Shown: positions 1 to 6,982, counted from the first letter of the stretch. The stretch is DNA of 8,265 nucleotides from Cyanobacteria bacterium HKST-UBA02 (GCA_020431945.1 JAGQHH010000548.1:1-8265); one strand, 5' to 3'. The notes: generated by a model not told the origin, from the sequence alone. Numbers and translations: made by a program.

Positions 1-1
1 G

Positions 2-439
2 GCGAAACTGGCCCTGAAGTCCTGGCTGGGACTTTCTTGCGAACTCAATCAAGACGGCTTCTTCAACTACTCCATCGATGATACCGCCATTGATGCTCGT
101 CTTGTCGGCAACGGGATCGTCGCTCATGGCAAGGCGGTGATTCAACCGCGAGGTGGTGATGAAGGCTATCTGGCTGCTACTCTCACTTTCGACAGTGAGG
201 GCAAGCTCGAGTCGTCCGATGAGAAGCGCGAGGTGAAAGCCGGGATGCGACCGATCTGTCAGTCGACCAAATTGCTCGATCCGGATCCGGTAGTCAGACA
301 GATGGCTCGTAGAGATCTGTTGATTCTGGGAAGGCGAGCCGAATCTTACTTGATCGATCAGCGCAAGAAAGTATCACCGGAGCTGCAGAAGGCCATTGAC
401 GATATCTGGCTCGAGATAGTCCGGGAGAATCGTCTCTGA
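2..439 (+). CDS. C-terminal part of an unrecognised protein (5' end outside window)
   Basis: The reading frame is open from the first bases of the window to a TGA at 437-439, giving about 145 residues. An in-frame GTG at 137 is an internal codon, because the frame continues unbroken upstream to the edge with protein-like composition. The first half (about residues 1-80) alternates hydrophobic and polar residues in a beta-rich manner and carries a glycine-rich turn (RGGDEG). The last 55 residues are helical and charged, starting with DPDPVVRQMARRDLL, which resembles a HEAT-like helical repeat. No signal peptide or catalytic motif can be judged, because the N-terminus is missing. It converges on the next gene with 6 bp between stop codons. 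I do not recognise the family; the coding call is firm and the function is unknown. Confidence 0.8.
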   Translation, partial: AKLALKSWLGLSCELNQDGFFNYSIDDTAIDARLVGNGIVAHGKAVIQPRGGDEGYLAATLTFDSEGKLESSDEKREVKAGMRPICQSTKLLDPDPVVRQMARRDLLILGRRAESYLIDQRKKVSPELQKAIDDIWLEIVRENRL

Positions 440-445
440 CTTATT

Positions 446-1144
446 TCATCTCATCCAGGACGGCTTGAACTGAGATTCGGGCAGTCGATGAATCGGGGCG
501 GAAATTCGATGGGAGCCTCCGTGCCAGTATCCCTTGCCGGTGATATCCCAGAACTGCCTCGCTTCCACCGAAGCTGTACCGTCCTTGAAGCTCAGTGTCA
601 CATCGTTGCCGGTGCCACGATTCATGGCGCGTCCGGCTTTCATCGTGAGAGCTTCCGGTCCGACCACCAGGGTCGGAACCCAGCCCGCGTCCCAGACCTC
701 TTTCAAGTTGGGGTAGTCATAGTTATATGAGATCGACTCGAGTTTGCCCCTGGCGTCCCGCTTGACGATTGCTTTATGAGGACCGTGCTCGAGGATATCG
801 GCGACTTTATCGAGCTTGTTCTCAGGCATGGTGGCGATATCTTTCAGGACGTCGTTGGCGAACATGTCCGGAGCGGAGGTGACGCCTGCAAGAAGCCAGA
901 GATTGTGTCCCAGAGAATCGGCTGTCCGCTGGTCTTCCCAGGAGACTTTCGCCGGTTCTCTGGTGGGCTCGTTACCATCCCGGTCGCTCTGCGAATGAGC
1001 TGGCACGGCTCTTGCCTTCGAGGCTTGCGCCAGATACTCGAGCCCCTTCCCGGCGAAAGCATCTCTGCCGTTGCCGGTGTCGGAGCTAATCCCCTGGTTG
1101 CGGTCTACACAGTTTCCGTTGCCTTCGATGTTGTTGCAAGCCAT
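446..1144 (-). CDS. Hypothetical protein, 232 aa, unknown function
   Basis: An ATG start at 1144 is preceded by a strong Shine-Dalgarno sequence, GGAGGT, with a 4-nt gap, so start and strand are well supported. The stop is a TGA at 446-448. The first 65 residues are polar and probably disordered, rich in Asn, Gly, Asp and Arg. A compact region follows from about residue 66. It has a helical part (DNDVLKDIATMP-like stretch, about 93-120) and a beta-rich part (about 124-210) with many aromatics, including YNYDYPNL, WDAGWVP and FWDITGKGYWHGG. There is no signal peptide and no membrane segment, so a cytoplasmic location is likely. Only two cysteines are present (C3, C12). It stands alone: convergent with the gene on the left and divergent from the membrane protein at 1280. 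I do not recognise the family and see no catalytic motif. Confidence 0.8.
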   Translation of the reverse strand: MACNNIEGNGNCVDRNQGISSDTGNGRDAFAGKGLEYLAQASKARAVPAHSQSDRDGNEPTREPAKVSWEDQRTADSLGHNLWLLAGVTSAPDMFANDVLKDIATMPENKLDKVADILEHGPHKAIVKRDARGKLESISYNYDYPNLKEVWDAGWVPTLVVGPEALTMKAGRAMNRGTGNDVTLSFKDGTASVEARQFWDITGKGYWHGGSHRISAPIHRLPESQFKPSWMR

Positions 1145-1150
1145 TGCGCA
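1145..1150 (-). promoter_or_regulatory. Ribosome binding site of the 232-aa gene (with its 4-nt spacer)
   Basis: On the - strand the bases just before the ATG read GGAGGT followed by GCGC. This is a near-perfect anti-16S match at a slightly short distance, extending to about 1154. It fixes both strand and start for a gene whose opposite strand also carries long open frames. Confidence 0.7.
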
Positions 1151-1225
1151 CCTCCAGTTTGCGTCTCTGAAAGCATCCTAGAGCTGCCGGGTGACGGCTT
1201 CGTTACCTGAGGGGGGAAAATACGA

Positions 1226-1275
1226 AGTCTCCAGCTCCTGTATTATTATGCTGACTTACTAAATAGATGGAGACT
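1226..1275 (+). repeat. Inverted repeat flanking the ribosome binding site of the membrane synthase-like gene
   Basis: AGTCTCCA (1226-1233) and TGGAGACT (1268-1275) are exact reverse complements. After one mismatch they continue inward with CT/AG, giving 10 of 11 paired positions around a 28-nt AT-rich loop (1237-1264). The right arm contains the GGAG (1269-1272) that serves the TTG start at 1280. If transcription begins upstream of 1226, the RNA could fold to hide this site. If it begins at the TATTATTAT within the loop (1241-1249), the repeat would instead be a DNA operator or chance. The pairing is read directly; the role is inference. Confidence 0.5.
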
Positions 1276-1279
1276 CAGC

Positions 1280-3445
1280 TTGTCAGAAGCCGCTGCCGCT
1301 GAAGAAGCAAAGGGATCGAAAGAGCGGTCCTGGATGCTTCGTTTGTTTCTCATAAGCTTCGCAGTGCTCTTTTTCGAGGTCCTGCTAATTCGCTGGATAG
1401 CCAGTGAAATTCGCATATTCGGTTTTTTCAAGAATCTCATACTGATCGCTGCGGTGGTGGGTATGGGGATTGGATGCGCCCTCGGAGGACAGAGCTCCGG
1501 ACAAGCAGCCCCGAAGAAAGGCTCGGCTCTCGACGATGCCGTTTTTCCTCTATTGCTCCTTGTAATCTCGGCGATTCTCGCATTCTCAGCCCAGATGGGG
1601 CTTACCAATATAAGCTTTCTCTTCGACCCCAATATCTTCGTCTGGGACGCCATCGTTCTCGAAGCCACGGCTTTCATTCGAAACGTGGTGGCTATCCTAT
1701 CGATCTTCTTTCTGGTGGTGGTCATCTTCGACATGCTGGGCCAGAAGCTCGGGATCGAGCTTTCCGGGAAGGAGCCCCTCAAGGCTTATTCGATCAATCT
1801 TGCCGGTAGTCTGGCCGGGGTTCTGGTCTATACATTGATGAGCTATCTGGGCACCTCGCCCGGCATATGGCTGATCGTGGGCTGTCTCTCGCTTCTGCCC
1901 TTCTTCCGCAAGCCGGCGCATCTTGCCATGTTCGCCGCCAGTATCGGCTTTGCCTTCATGGTCACCGCCGGGAGTATCTGGTCACCCTATTACAGGATCG
2001 ATCTCAAGCCTTTCGAGATAGCTACCAGTGGCGGCCCCGTGGAGATGGGTATTCATGTAGACGTCAACCACGACTATCACCAGAAGACTCTCAATTTCAG
2101 GAAGGACTTTCTCGACAAACATCCTGCCCTGCTCGACTCCAACGAGTTCCAGATCTATTACAACACTTATAACTTCCCCTATGAGATCGCTCCCCAGTGC
2201 AAATCGGTACTGATTCTCGGCGCCGGTACAGGCAACGATGTGGCGGCTGCCCTCAGGCATGGCGCTCAGAGTGTTGATGCAGTAGAGATCGATCCGGCGA
2301 TTCTCAATCTCGGCAAGAAAATCCATCCGGAGAAGCCCTACGACAGCCAGGCTGTGCATATACACAATAATGACGCCCGCGCTTTTCTTGCTAACGACGA
2401 CGGTAAATATGACGTCATCGTTTTCGGTCATGTCGACTCGCACACGACTTTTTCCACAATGGCCTCGGTTCGTCTCGATAACTATCTCTACACTAAAGAA
2501 AGTCTCGAGTCTGCCACCAGGCATCTGTCCGACCGCGGAATCGCCGCCCTCAGCTTCGCTGCCGGTACAGACTGGCTGAGAAGCAGGCTCTACCAGGTGG
2601 TGAAAGCGGTGTCGCCGGTGGAGCCGGTCGCTATCAAGACTCAATTCGATAATGCCGGCTCGATAACGATTCTCTGGGGACCGGGGCTCGACTCGATACG
2701 CCAGGCCATCGCCGAAAGGCGCGCCGAATCGGTGATCGATCCGGCAGAGCTTTCCCAGGCGGTGGAGATGCCCACCGACGACTGGCCTTTTCTCTATCAG
2801 AAAGACAGAGATATTCCCATGGTCTATCTCGTCATGCTCATCGTCGTATTCATCCTCTCGAGCATCATCGTGGTGGCGCGCATGCGACTGGATCTGGGCT
2901 GGCTCGTGGAGTACAGCCAGTTCTTCCTCCTGGGGGCCGGTTTCCTTCTCATGGAAACCCGGGCCATGCTTGCCATATCGATCCTTTTCGGGTCGACCTG
3001 GCTGGTCAACTCAATCGTCATCGCTTTCGTGCTGATCATGGCATTGCTTGCCAACTGGGCGGTGATGAAAGCAAAGGCGATCAAGGAATGGCACGGATAT
3101 CTGGGTCTGCTCGTTACCCTTACGGTCATGTATCTGGTTCCCCTGGGGCAGTTCTCCGGCGCTGCTGTTCCGGTCAAGCTCCTGGTGGGTCTATTGATTC
3201 TCGGCTTGCCCTTTGCTTTCTCCGGAATCGTTTTCTCCAGGGCTCTTTCCCGGGTGGACAAGCCCGAGCGGGCTCTGGGCATCAATATCCTCGGAGCGCT
3301 TCTCGGTGGTTGTCTGGAGTATCTCTCTACAGTGGTGGGATCGAACGGTCTGACGATTCTAGCCATTGCCGTCTATGTGGCATCCTGGCTGGTGGCGATG
3401 GCGGTGCTGAAAGTGCGAGGCACCCCCGGTGGTGCGGCTTCTTAA
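1280..3445 (+). CDS. Polytopic membrane protein with spermidine-synthase-like SAM-binding domain
   Basis: The 721-residue protein starts at TTG 1280. GGAG lies 7 nt upstream, no in-frame ATG occurs before the upstream stop at 1208-1210, and the first internal ATG (1334) has no good ribosome site. Residues 20-230 hold about seven membrane segments and 512-711 about seven more. The soluble middle (about 235-500) is a Rossmann-type methyltransferase/spermidine-synthase fold. It has VLILGAGTGNDVAAAL (310-325) for SAM, acidic VDAVEIDP (332-339), NNDARAFL (363-370) and YDVIVFGHVDSHTTFS (377-392). The latter replaces the usual spermidine synthase D-S-x-D-P-x-G-P gate, then RLDNYLYTKES follows. In known families this architecture belongs to membrane-fused spermidine synthase homologues of unproven substrate. 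Aminopropyl transfer is therefore possible but doubtful; transport or modification of a membrane-proximal substrate is an alternative. No adenosylmethionine decarboxylase or arginine/ornithine decarboxylase gene is adjacent. Confidence 0.9.
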   Translation: MSEAAAAEEAKGSKERSWMLRLFLISFAVLFFEVLLIRWIASEIRIFGFFKNLILIAAVVGMGIGCALGGQSSGQAAPKKGSALDDAVFPLLLLVISAILAFSAQMGLTNISFLFDPNIFVWDAIVLEATAFIRNVVAILSIFFLVVVIFDMLGQKLGIELSGKEPLKAYSINLAGSLAGVLVYTLMSYLGTSPGIWLIVGCLSLLPFFRKPAHLAMFAASIGFAFMVTAGSIWSPYYRIDLKPFEIATSGGPVEMGIHVDVNHDYHQKTLNFRKDFLDKHPALLDSNEFQIYYNTYNFPYEIAPQCKSVLILGAGTGNDVAAALRHGAQSVDAVEIDPAILNLGKKIHPEKPYDSQAVHIHNNDARAFLANDDGKYDVIVFGHVDSHTTFSTMASVRLDNYLYTKESLESATRHLSDRGIAALSFAAGTDWLRSRLYQVVKAVSPVEPVAIKTQFDNAGSITILWGPGLDSIRQAIAERRAESVIDPAELSQAVEMPTDDWPFLYQKDRDIPMVYLVMLIVVFILSSIIVVARMRLDLGWLVEYSQFFLLGAGFLLMETRAMLAISILFGSTWLVNSIVIAFVLIMALLANWAVMKAKAIKEWHGYLGLLVTLTVMYLVPLGQFSGAAVPVKLLVGLLILGLPFAFSGIVFSRALSRVDKPERALGINILGALLGGCLEYLSTVVGSNGLTILAIAVYVASWLVAMAVLKVRGTPGGAAS

Positions 3446-3448
3446 AGG

Positions 3449-3476
3449 AAAAACACTCCTCGAGGGAGTGTCTTTC
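3449..3476. terminator. Bidirectional rho-independent terminator
   Basis: ACACTCC (3453-3459) and GGAGTGT (3465-3471) form a perfect 7-bp stem with a 5-nt loop. On the - strand the stem is followed directly by a run of T (3452-3449), which makes a good terminator for the 46-aa gene ending at 3567. On the + strand CTTT follows, a weaker tail, 7 nt after the stop codon of the membrane synthase-like gene. Its position between two convergent genes fits a shared terminator. Confidence 0.75.
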
Positions 3477-3566
3477 GATATCTACTAATTCACAACAGGC
3501 CCGTCGACCTGGGTCAACGGTGATTGGCCTGGAAAATCATCAATTCGGACAAAAGTGCTACGAGAG

Positions 3567-3707
3567 TTATTTCTCTTGAGCGGCCTGAGAGGCTGCTTGC
3601 TCTTTCATATCTTTGACTTTCTTCCATTGTTTGGCGAGTTTGATAATAATCACCGGCATGATAATTACGCCCGCGATCACGATCATCATTCCTGGGTCCA
3701 GTTCCAT
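3567..3707 (-). CDS. Small single-pass membrane protein, 46 aa
   Basis: This - strand frame starts with ATG at 3707, preceded by AAGGAAG six bases upstream, and ends with TAA at 3567-3569. The protein has a short acidic N-terminus (MELDPG) and one hydrophobic segment (MMIVIAGVIIMPVIII, residues 7-22). A basic patch (KLAKQWKKVKDMK, 23-35) and a polar Gln/Ala-rich tail follow. The positive-inside rule puts the C-terminus in the cytoplasm, so the N-terminus is outside. The pattern of ribosome site, charge-flanked membrane helix and downstream T-rich terminator supports a real gene; longer overlapping frames here lack these signs. Function is unknown. It could be a small regulator or accessory subunit of a membrane complex. 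It faces the membrane synthase-like gene but is transcribed separately, so no partner can be assigned. Confidence 0.72.
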   Translation of the reverse strand: MELDPGMMIVIAGVIIMPVIIIKLAKQWKKVKDMKEQAASQAAQEK

Positions 3708-3851
3708 AAGCTACTTCCTTCTTTTCGGGCACGTATATACAAGGCCTTCCTTAGCAAAACGCTACCAATAATAGTCTGCCCTGTAAAGGAGCAAGAATAT
3801 TACGGGTCACCCTGTCAACCCGGGGTGAATTCTCGAAACTCAAGCCTGGTC

Positions 3852-3871
3852 ATCGTTACCAGCTTAACGAT
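3852..3871. repeat. 20-bp dyad, possible operator or small hairpin
   Basis: ATCGTTA (3852-3858) and TAACGAT (3865-3871) are perfect reverse complements separated by six bases (CCAGCT). The spacing is typical of a site for a dimeric DNA-binding protein. It lies in the divergent spacer, about 145 bp from the small gene's start and 210 bp from the exported protein's start. No T-run follows on either strand, so a terminator is unlikely. Confidence 0.4.
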
Positions 3872-4017
3872 TGCAAATTTGTTGCCAAGGAGGACTGTCT
3901 CGGGAGGAAAGTTTCTCTTCAGTACTACTATTTGGACAGGCGGAAGCCCCGCTGTTTCAGGCATACCGCGCTTCAGCCCTTACCCCCTGGCGACTTTTCC
4001 GGTACGATAGGTAATAG

Positions 4018-4045
4018 TTAGAATTTCTCGAAACGTACGGATAAT
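4018..4045 (+). promoter_or_regulatory. Candidate sigma-70-type promoter of the exported-protein gene
   Basis: TTAGAA (4018-4023) as a poor -35 and GATAAT (4040-4045) as a good -10 are separated by 16 bp. Transcription would begin near 4052, leaving a leader of about 32 nt before ATG 4084. This placement argues against the upstream in-frame TTG at 4051 as the start. Confidence 0.4.
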
Positions 4046-4083
4046 GCAGGTTGCCTAATTCGCACAGATCCAGAAGAGCCTCT

Positions 4084-4851
4084 ATGGCAGAGCACCTGCC
4101 TAGAACTCTGCTTGCCTGTTCGTTCATTCTCTTTCTTTTGATTAATTCTGTCGGACCCGGTCAGGCCACCCTTTCGGTCAACGGGCTGGAGCTCAGAGAA
4201 GCCGCCGATCGGGACTTCTTCCGTTTCTTCGAGTTCAGGCTCATGGGCTACTCTTTGACCCGGGACGGCTATACCATGGCTGTTTTCCGGCCGGGCAAGA
4301 ATACGCCTTACCGTCTGTCGGTGAATCTCTTCGTCACCCTGGACGGCCGGAATCGCATTAAGCGAATGCGTATCAATCTCGACCGGCGTTTCATAGATGA
4401 CTCGCATCTCGGGATGTTCGCCAGGGACGTAGCCAAAAGCTTTGTTCAGGCAGCTATTCCGGAAAAGGATTATGACGATGCCAGAGCCGTCGCCAACGAG
4501 ATTTTTTTCCGGCAGCCCCTTACCAGGGTGACCACAGCCAGGGCGGGCGGGAAAACTCTGTCGGTCTTCAAGATCGGCACCGGTGAGCTGACTCCGGGCG
4601 ATATCATCATCATCGGAGAGAGCAGCGATCTGCCGGTGATGCCCGGCGAGCGCTCGGAGTTCTATGACTGTTACGAAGGAAGCCGGAAGGCCTATCAGAA
4701 AGATTTCGGTGATACCATGCTGCGGTTCGCCAACCGGGAGACCGCCGGGCTGAAATTTCTCGAGATAACCGTCATGCCTACAGGCGATCGTACCGAGCTG
4801 AAGAGCACGGCTTTCGATTTCCACAGGTTGCCTCTGCGAGCGCCCCGTTGA
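4084..4851 (+). CDS. Exported protein of unknown function, 255 aa
   Basis: The chosen start is ATG 4084, with AGAAGAG about 6 nt upstream. It gives a classical signal peptide: a short N-region with Arg7, a hydrophobic core (LLACSFILFLLI, 9-20) and a likely cleavage after GQA (residue 28). An in-frame TTG at 4051 would add 11 residues but has no well-placed ribosome site. The mature part (about 227 residues) begins beta-rich and has paired basic residues (RIKRMRINLDRR, 91-102). A helix follows (about 109-143), then a strand-rich C-terminal half with GDIIIIGE at 172-179 and a final strand LKFLEITVM. Only one cysteine (C196) remains after processing. It should act in the periplasm or on the outer side of the membrane. 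The gene converges on the kinase gene with 16 bp between. I do not recognise the family. Confidence 0.82.
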   Translation: MAEHLPRTLLACSFILFLLINSVGPGQATLSVNGLELREAADRDFFRFFEFRLMGYSLTRDGYTMAVFRPGKNTPYRLSVNLFVTLDGRNRIKRMRINLDRRFIDDSHLGMFARDVAKSFVQAAIPEKDYDDARAVANEIFFRQPLTRVTTARAGGKTLSVFKIGTGELTPGDIIIIGESSDLPVMPGERSEFYDCYEGSRKAYQKDFGDTMLRFANRETAGLKFLEITVMPTGDRTELKSTAFDFHRLPLRAPR

Positions 4852-4867
4852 TCTTTCGCTTCTTCTT

Positions 4868-6982
4868 CTATTCTGCTTCTTCTTCGTCGTCGGCGCCCTG
4901 AGCCACCCCGTCCGAAAGCCAGATATTAGGCGAGATTTCCTCGATCTTGAGAATCAGCCATTTCTTGCCGTCTTTCTTAATCAGCTCGAAGCGCATGTAA
5001 CCGGGACCTTCTTTGACCCAGAACTTGGTCTTGACCAGGACCGAGGCTTTGCTCTCTTCTTTGCTGTAGGACTCGATCTTGAAGCTGCTCTTCTTGTAGT
5101 CGTTGGCGTCGGCCAGGGTCTCGAAGCGGACCTTCCCCCAGGTTTTGGCGAGCTTTTCGGCGTCGTTGAGGAACCAGTCGTTGGTGTAGAAATTCTTGAG
5201 GTTGTCTATGTTGACGCTCTCTCCGGGCTGGCAGAGCTGGGTGAACATCATGCGGATTGCCATGATCACCTGACGCAGGTCTTCGCTTGCCTGTGGTTCC
5301 ACCACCGTTGCTTGCTCGATGAAGTTCTTGTCGCCGCTCTTATGGTAGACAATCTGCCAGAAGTCGCCGATACCGGCTCCGTCTGCGTTGGCAGCCCGGT
5401 CCTCGATATTGTAGGTGCCTGTGTTGAGCTTGAGGAGCTCGCCCGGCGCTTCATCCTCTTCCGGATTGACGGTCATGATATACATCTCGCCTTCCACCTT
5501 TTTCTTGGTGTTGGCGGGCTTGTAATAATAGACGATGCCCTGGGCCTTGCTCTGCATCGAGAACATGGAGCCTATCTTGGAACTCGAGAAAAGGAATACC
5601 ACGCCGGCCCCGAGTCCGGCCAGGAGGACTGCTGCCACGGCTATTGTGACGGTGAGATTCTGCTTGAAGAACTCCAGGCTCTTGATCTGCTCGAGAATGG
5701 GCGGGCCTTCTCTCGCCTCTTTCTTCTCTGCCGGAGCCTTGCTACGGGGTTTGGGCCTGGCCGGAGCCTTGGCTGGTTCCCTGGCTGCCGGCGCTGCCTT
5801 GGCGGCGGGCGCTGCCGGAGCCGGAGGCTCGGCGGCGGCCTGGGGACCTTTGACTGCCGGGGCACCGGTTCCGGGCGCGGCGGCTGCCGGCTTGGTCACA
5901 GGTCGAACCGAGCGGGATCCTGCCTTACCACCGGGAGCGGGTCCGAAGAGCTTTTCCTGCTCCATGAGCTTGGACACTCCCTCGAGAGCGTCACGCAACT
6001 CCTGCATGGACTGGTAGCGACCCTCGGGCTTTTTAGCCAGGGCTTTGAGCACCACACGCTCGAGGGAGTCCGGAATTCTCAGGTCGGGACGAACGTCTTT
6101 GAAAGGCTTGGGAGGAGTCGACATATGCATCTGCATGGTGTCGATGATTGAATTGCCCATCAGCGGTGGATGACCGGTGAGGGACTCGTACATCATGGCT
6201 CCCATGGAGTAGATGTCCGAGCGCGCATCCAGGGACTGAGCCATGCATTGCTCGGGGCTCATATATATCGGGGAGCCGAAAACTTCGCCGGTCTGGGTGA
6301 GGTTCTGGGACTGCTTGCCCGACGAGGGCATGAGCTTGGCGATGCCGAAGTCCACGACTTTGACGAAGTCTTTCTTGCCCTCGAAATCGATGAGCATGAT
6401 ATTGCTGGACTTCAGATCCCTGTGGATAACGCCTTTCTGGTGGGCGTGCTCCAGGGCCTCGCAGGCCTGGATGAAGATGGGGATCATCCGTTTGACCGGC
6501 ACCTGCTTGTCGCGCCGGATGATGTCCGAGAGGCTTTCCCCCTCGAGGAAGTCCATGACCAGGTAAGGCTGCCCGCTGGCTACAAAACCGTAGTCATAGA
6601 CGGTAATCACATTCGGGTGCTGAAGGTGCGATGCTGCCTGGGCTTCCTGCTGGAAGCGCTTGATACTGATCTGGTCGGAGACTAGCTGGGGAAGAAGGAC
6701 TTTGATGGCGACGGTCCGGTCCATGAGCTCGTGGACGCCGCGATAGACGGCGCTCATGCCGCCTCTGCCGACCTCTTCGACGACTTTGTAGCGGTCGTTC
6801 AGGATCTGACCGATGAGCTCGTCTTTCTTGGGCGTGAGAAGCATGGTCCGGTCATTGGGACAGACCACCAGATGCCCGGGAAACTCGCCATTACAGGCGG
6901 GGCATTTCTTGATCTTCGGTGGTGCCGGCTGCTCCGGGGCGGGCGCTGCCGCCTTGGGCGCCGTATCTTCGGAATCAGCCAA
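4868..6982 (-). CDS. Transmembrane Ser/Thr protein kinase with zinc-ribbon-like N-terminus
   Basis: The 704-residue protein starts at TTG 6982. An in-frame TAA lies just upstream, AGAGG sits 8 nt before, and the first internal ATG falls inside the conserved N-terminus. Residues 27-44 hold CPAC and CPND, a zinc-ribbon-like motif in which Asp takes the fourth place. The Hanks-type kinase domain spans about 65-335. It has a glycine loop GRGGMSAV (72-79), VAIK with Lys94, Glu113, HRDLKSSN (187-194, Asp189), DFG (211-213), GSPIYMSPEQ (236-245) and RSDIYSMG with Asp256, so it should be active. A Pro/Ala-rich linker (about 348-428) leads to one membrane segment (about 444-465). The C-terminal outer part (466-704) has a predicted helix-then-strands order resembling an NTF2-like domain, and ends with an acidic tail. 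It probably phosphorylates cytoplasmic targets in response to an envelope signal. DUF3592 lies 98 bp upstream on the same strand. Confidence 0.95.
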   Translation of the reverse strand: MADSEDTAPKAAAPAPEQPAPPKIKKCPACNGEFPGHLVVCPNDRTMLLTPKKDELIGQILNDRYKVVEEVGRGGMSAVYRGVHELMDRTVAIKVLLPQLVSDQISIKRFQQEAQAASHLQHPNVITVYDYGFVASGQPYLVMDFLEGESLSDIIRRDKQVPVKRMIPIFIQACEALEHAHQKGVIHRDLKSSNIMLIDFEGKKDFVKVVDFGIAKLMPSSGKQSQNLTQTGEVFGSPIYMSPEQCMAQSLDARSDIYSMGAMMYESLTGHPPLMGNSIIDTMQMHMSTPPKPFKDVRPDLRIPDSLERVVLKALAKKPEGRYQSMQELRDALEGVSKLMEQEKLFGPAPGGKAGSRSVRPVTKPAAAAPGTGAPAVKGPQAAAEPPAPAAPAAKAAPAAREPAKAPARPKPRSKAPAEKKEAREGPPILEQIKSLEFFKQNLTVTIAVAAVLLAGLGAGVVFLFSSSKIGSMFSMQSKAQGIVYYYKPANTKKKVEGEMYIMTVNPEEDEAPGELLKLNTGTYNIEDRAANADGAGIGDFWQIVYHKSGDKNFIEQATVVEPQASEDLRQVIMAIRMMFTQLCQPGESVNIDNLKNFYTNDWFLNDAEKLAKTWGKVRFETLADANDYKKSSFKIESYSKEESKASVLVKTKFWVKEGPGYMRFELIKKDGKKWLILKIEEISPNIWLSDGVAQGADDEEEAE

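Larger units (their letters stand above)
3708..4083. other. Non-coding spacer of 376 bp between divergent genes
   Basis: No convincing gene is seen here on either strand; open frames crossing it have no ribosome site and odd composition. It must hold the promoters of the 46-aa gene (leftward) and the exported-protein gene (rightward). A weak leftward candidate has TTGCTC as -35 (3794-3789) and TATTAT as -10 (3773-3768) with a 15-bp gap. The stretch also contains a 20-bp dyad at 3852-3871. Purine-rich AAGGAGGA at about 3896-3903 resembles a ribosome site but has no start codon at a usable distance. Confidence 0.5.

Noticed and set aside
776..1210. 144-codon + strand open frame opposite the 232-aa gene
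   Set aside because: No ribosome site is seen, and the - strand frame has an excellent one. The frame's Cys/Val-rich composition looks like antisense translation.
1982..2644. 220-codon - strand open frame opposite the membrane synthase-like gene
   Set aside because: It overlaps the conserved SAM-binding domain on the other strand and shows no start signal.
3514..3732. 72-codon - strand open frame overlapping the 46-aa gene in another frame
   Set aside because: It lacks a membrane helix or other recognisable structure, while the 46-codon frame has ribosome site, helix and charge pattern in order.
3555..4010. 151-codon + strand open frame across the small gene and the spacer
   Set aside because: There is no ribosome site. 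The His/Asp-rich start is the antisense of the 46-aa gene, and the rest crosses a region with no coding character.
4051..4083. TTG 4051 as start of the exported protein
   Set aside because: The putative -10 box ends only 5 bases upstream, no ribosome site is properly spaced, and ATG 4084 gives a better signal peptide.
4108..4119. LLAC near the start of the exported protein as a lipoprotein box
   Set aside because: The hydrophobic core lies after the cysteine and not before it, so lipid attachment there does not fit; ordinary signal peptide cleavage after GQA does.
5700..5960. GC-rich repetitive stretch as a DNA repeat or recombination site
   Set aside because: It is the codon-level result of a Pro/Ala-rich linker in the kinase, with no exact repeat unit.
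5312..6151. 279-codon + strand open frame inside the kinase gene
   Set aside because: It is antisense to the Pro/Ala-rich linker and kinase core. Its composition is the complement of that GC-rich repeat and no ribosome site is seen.
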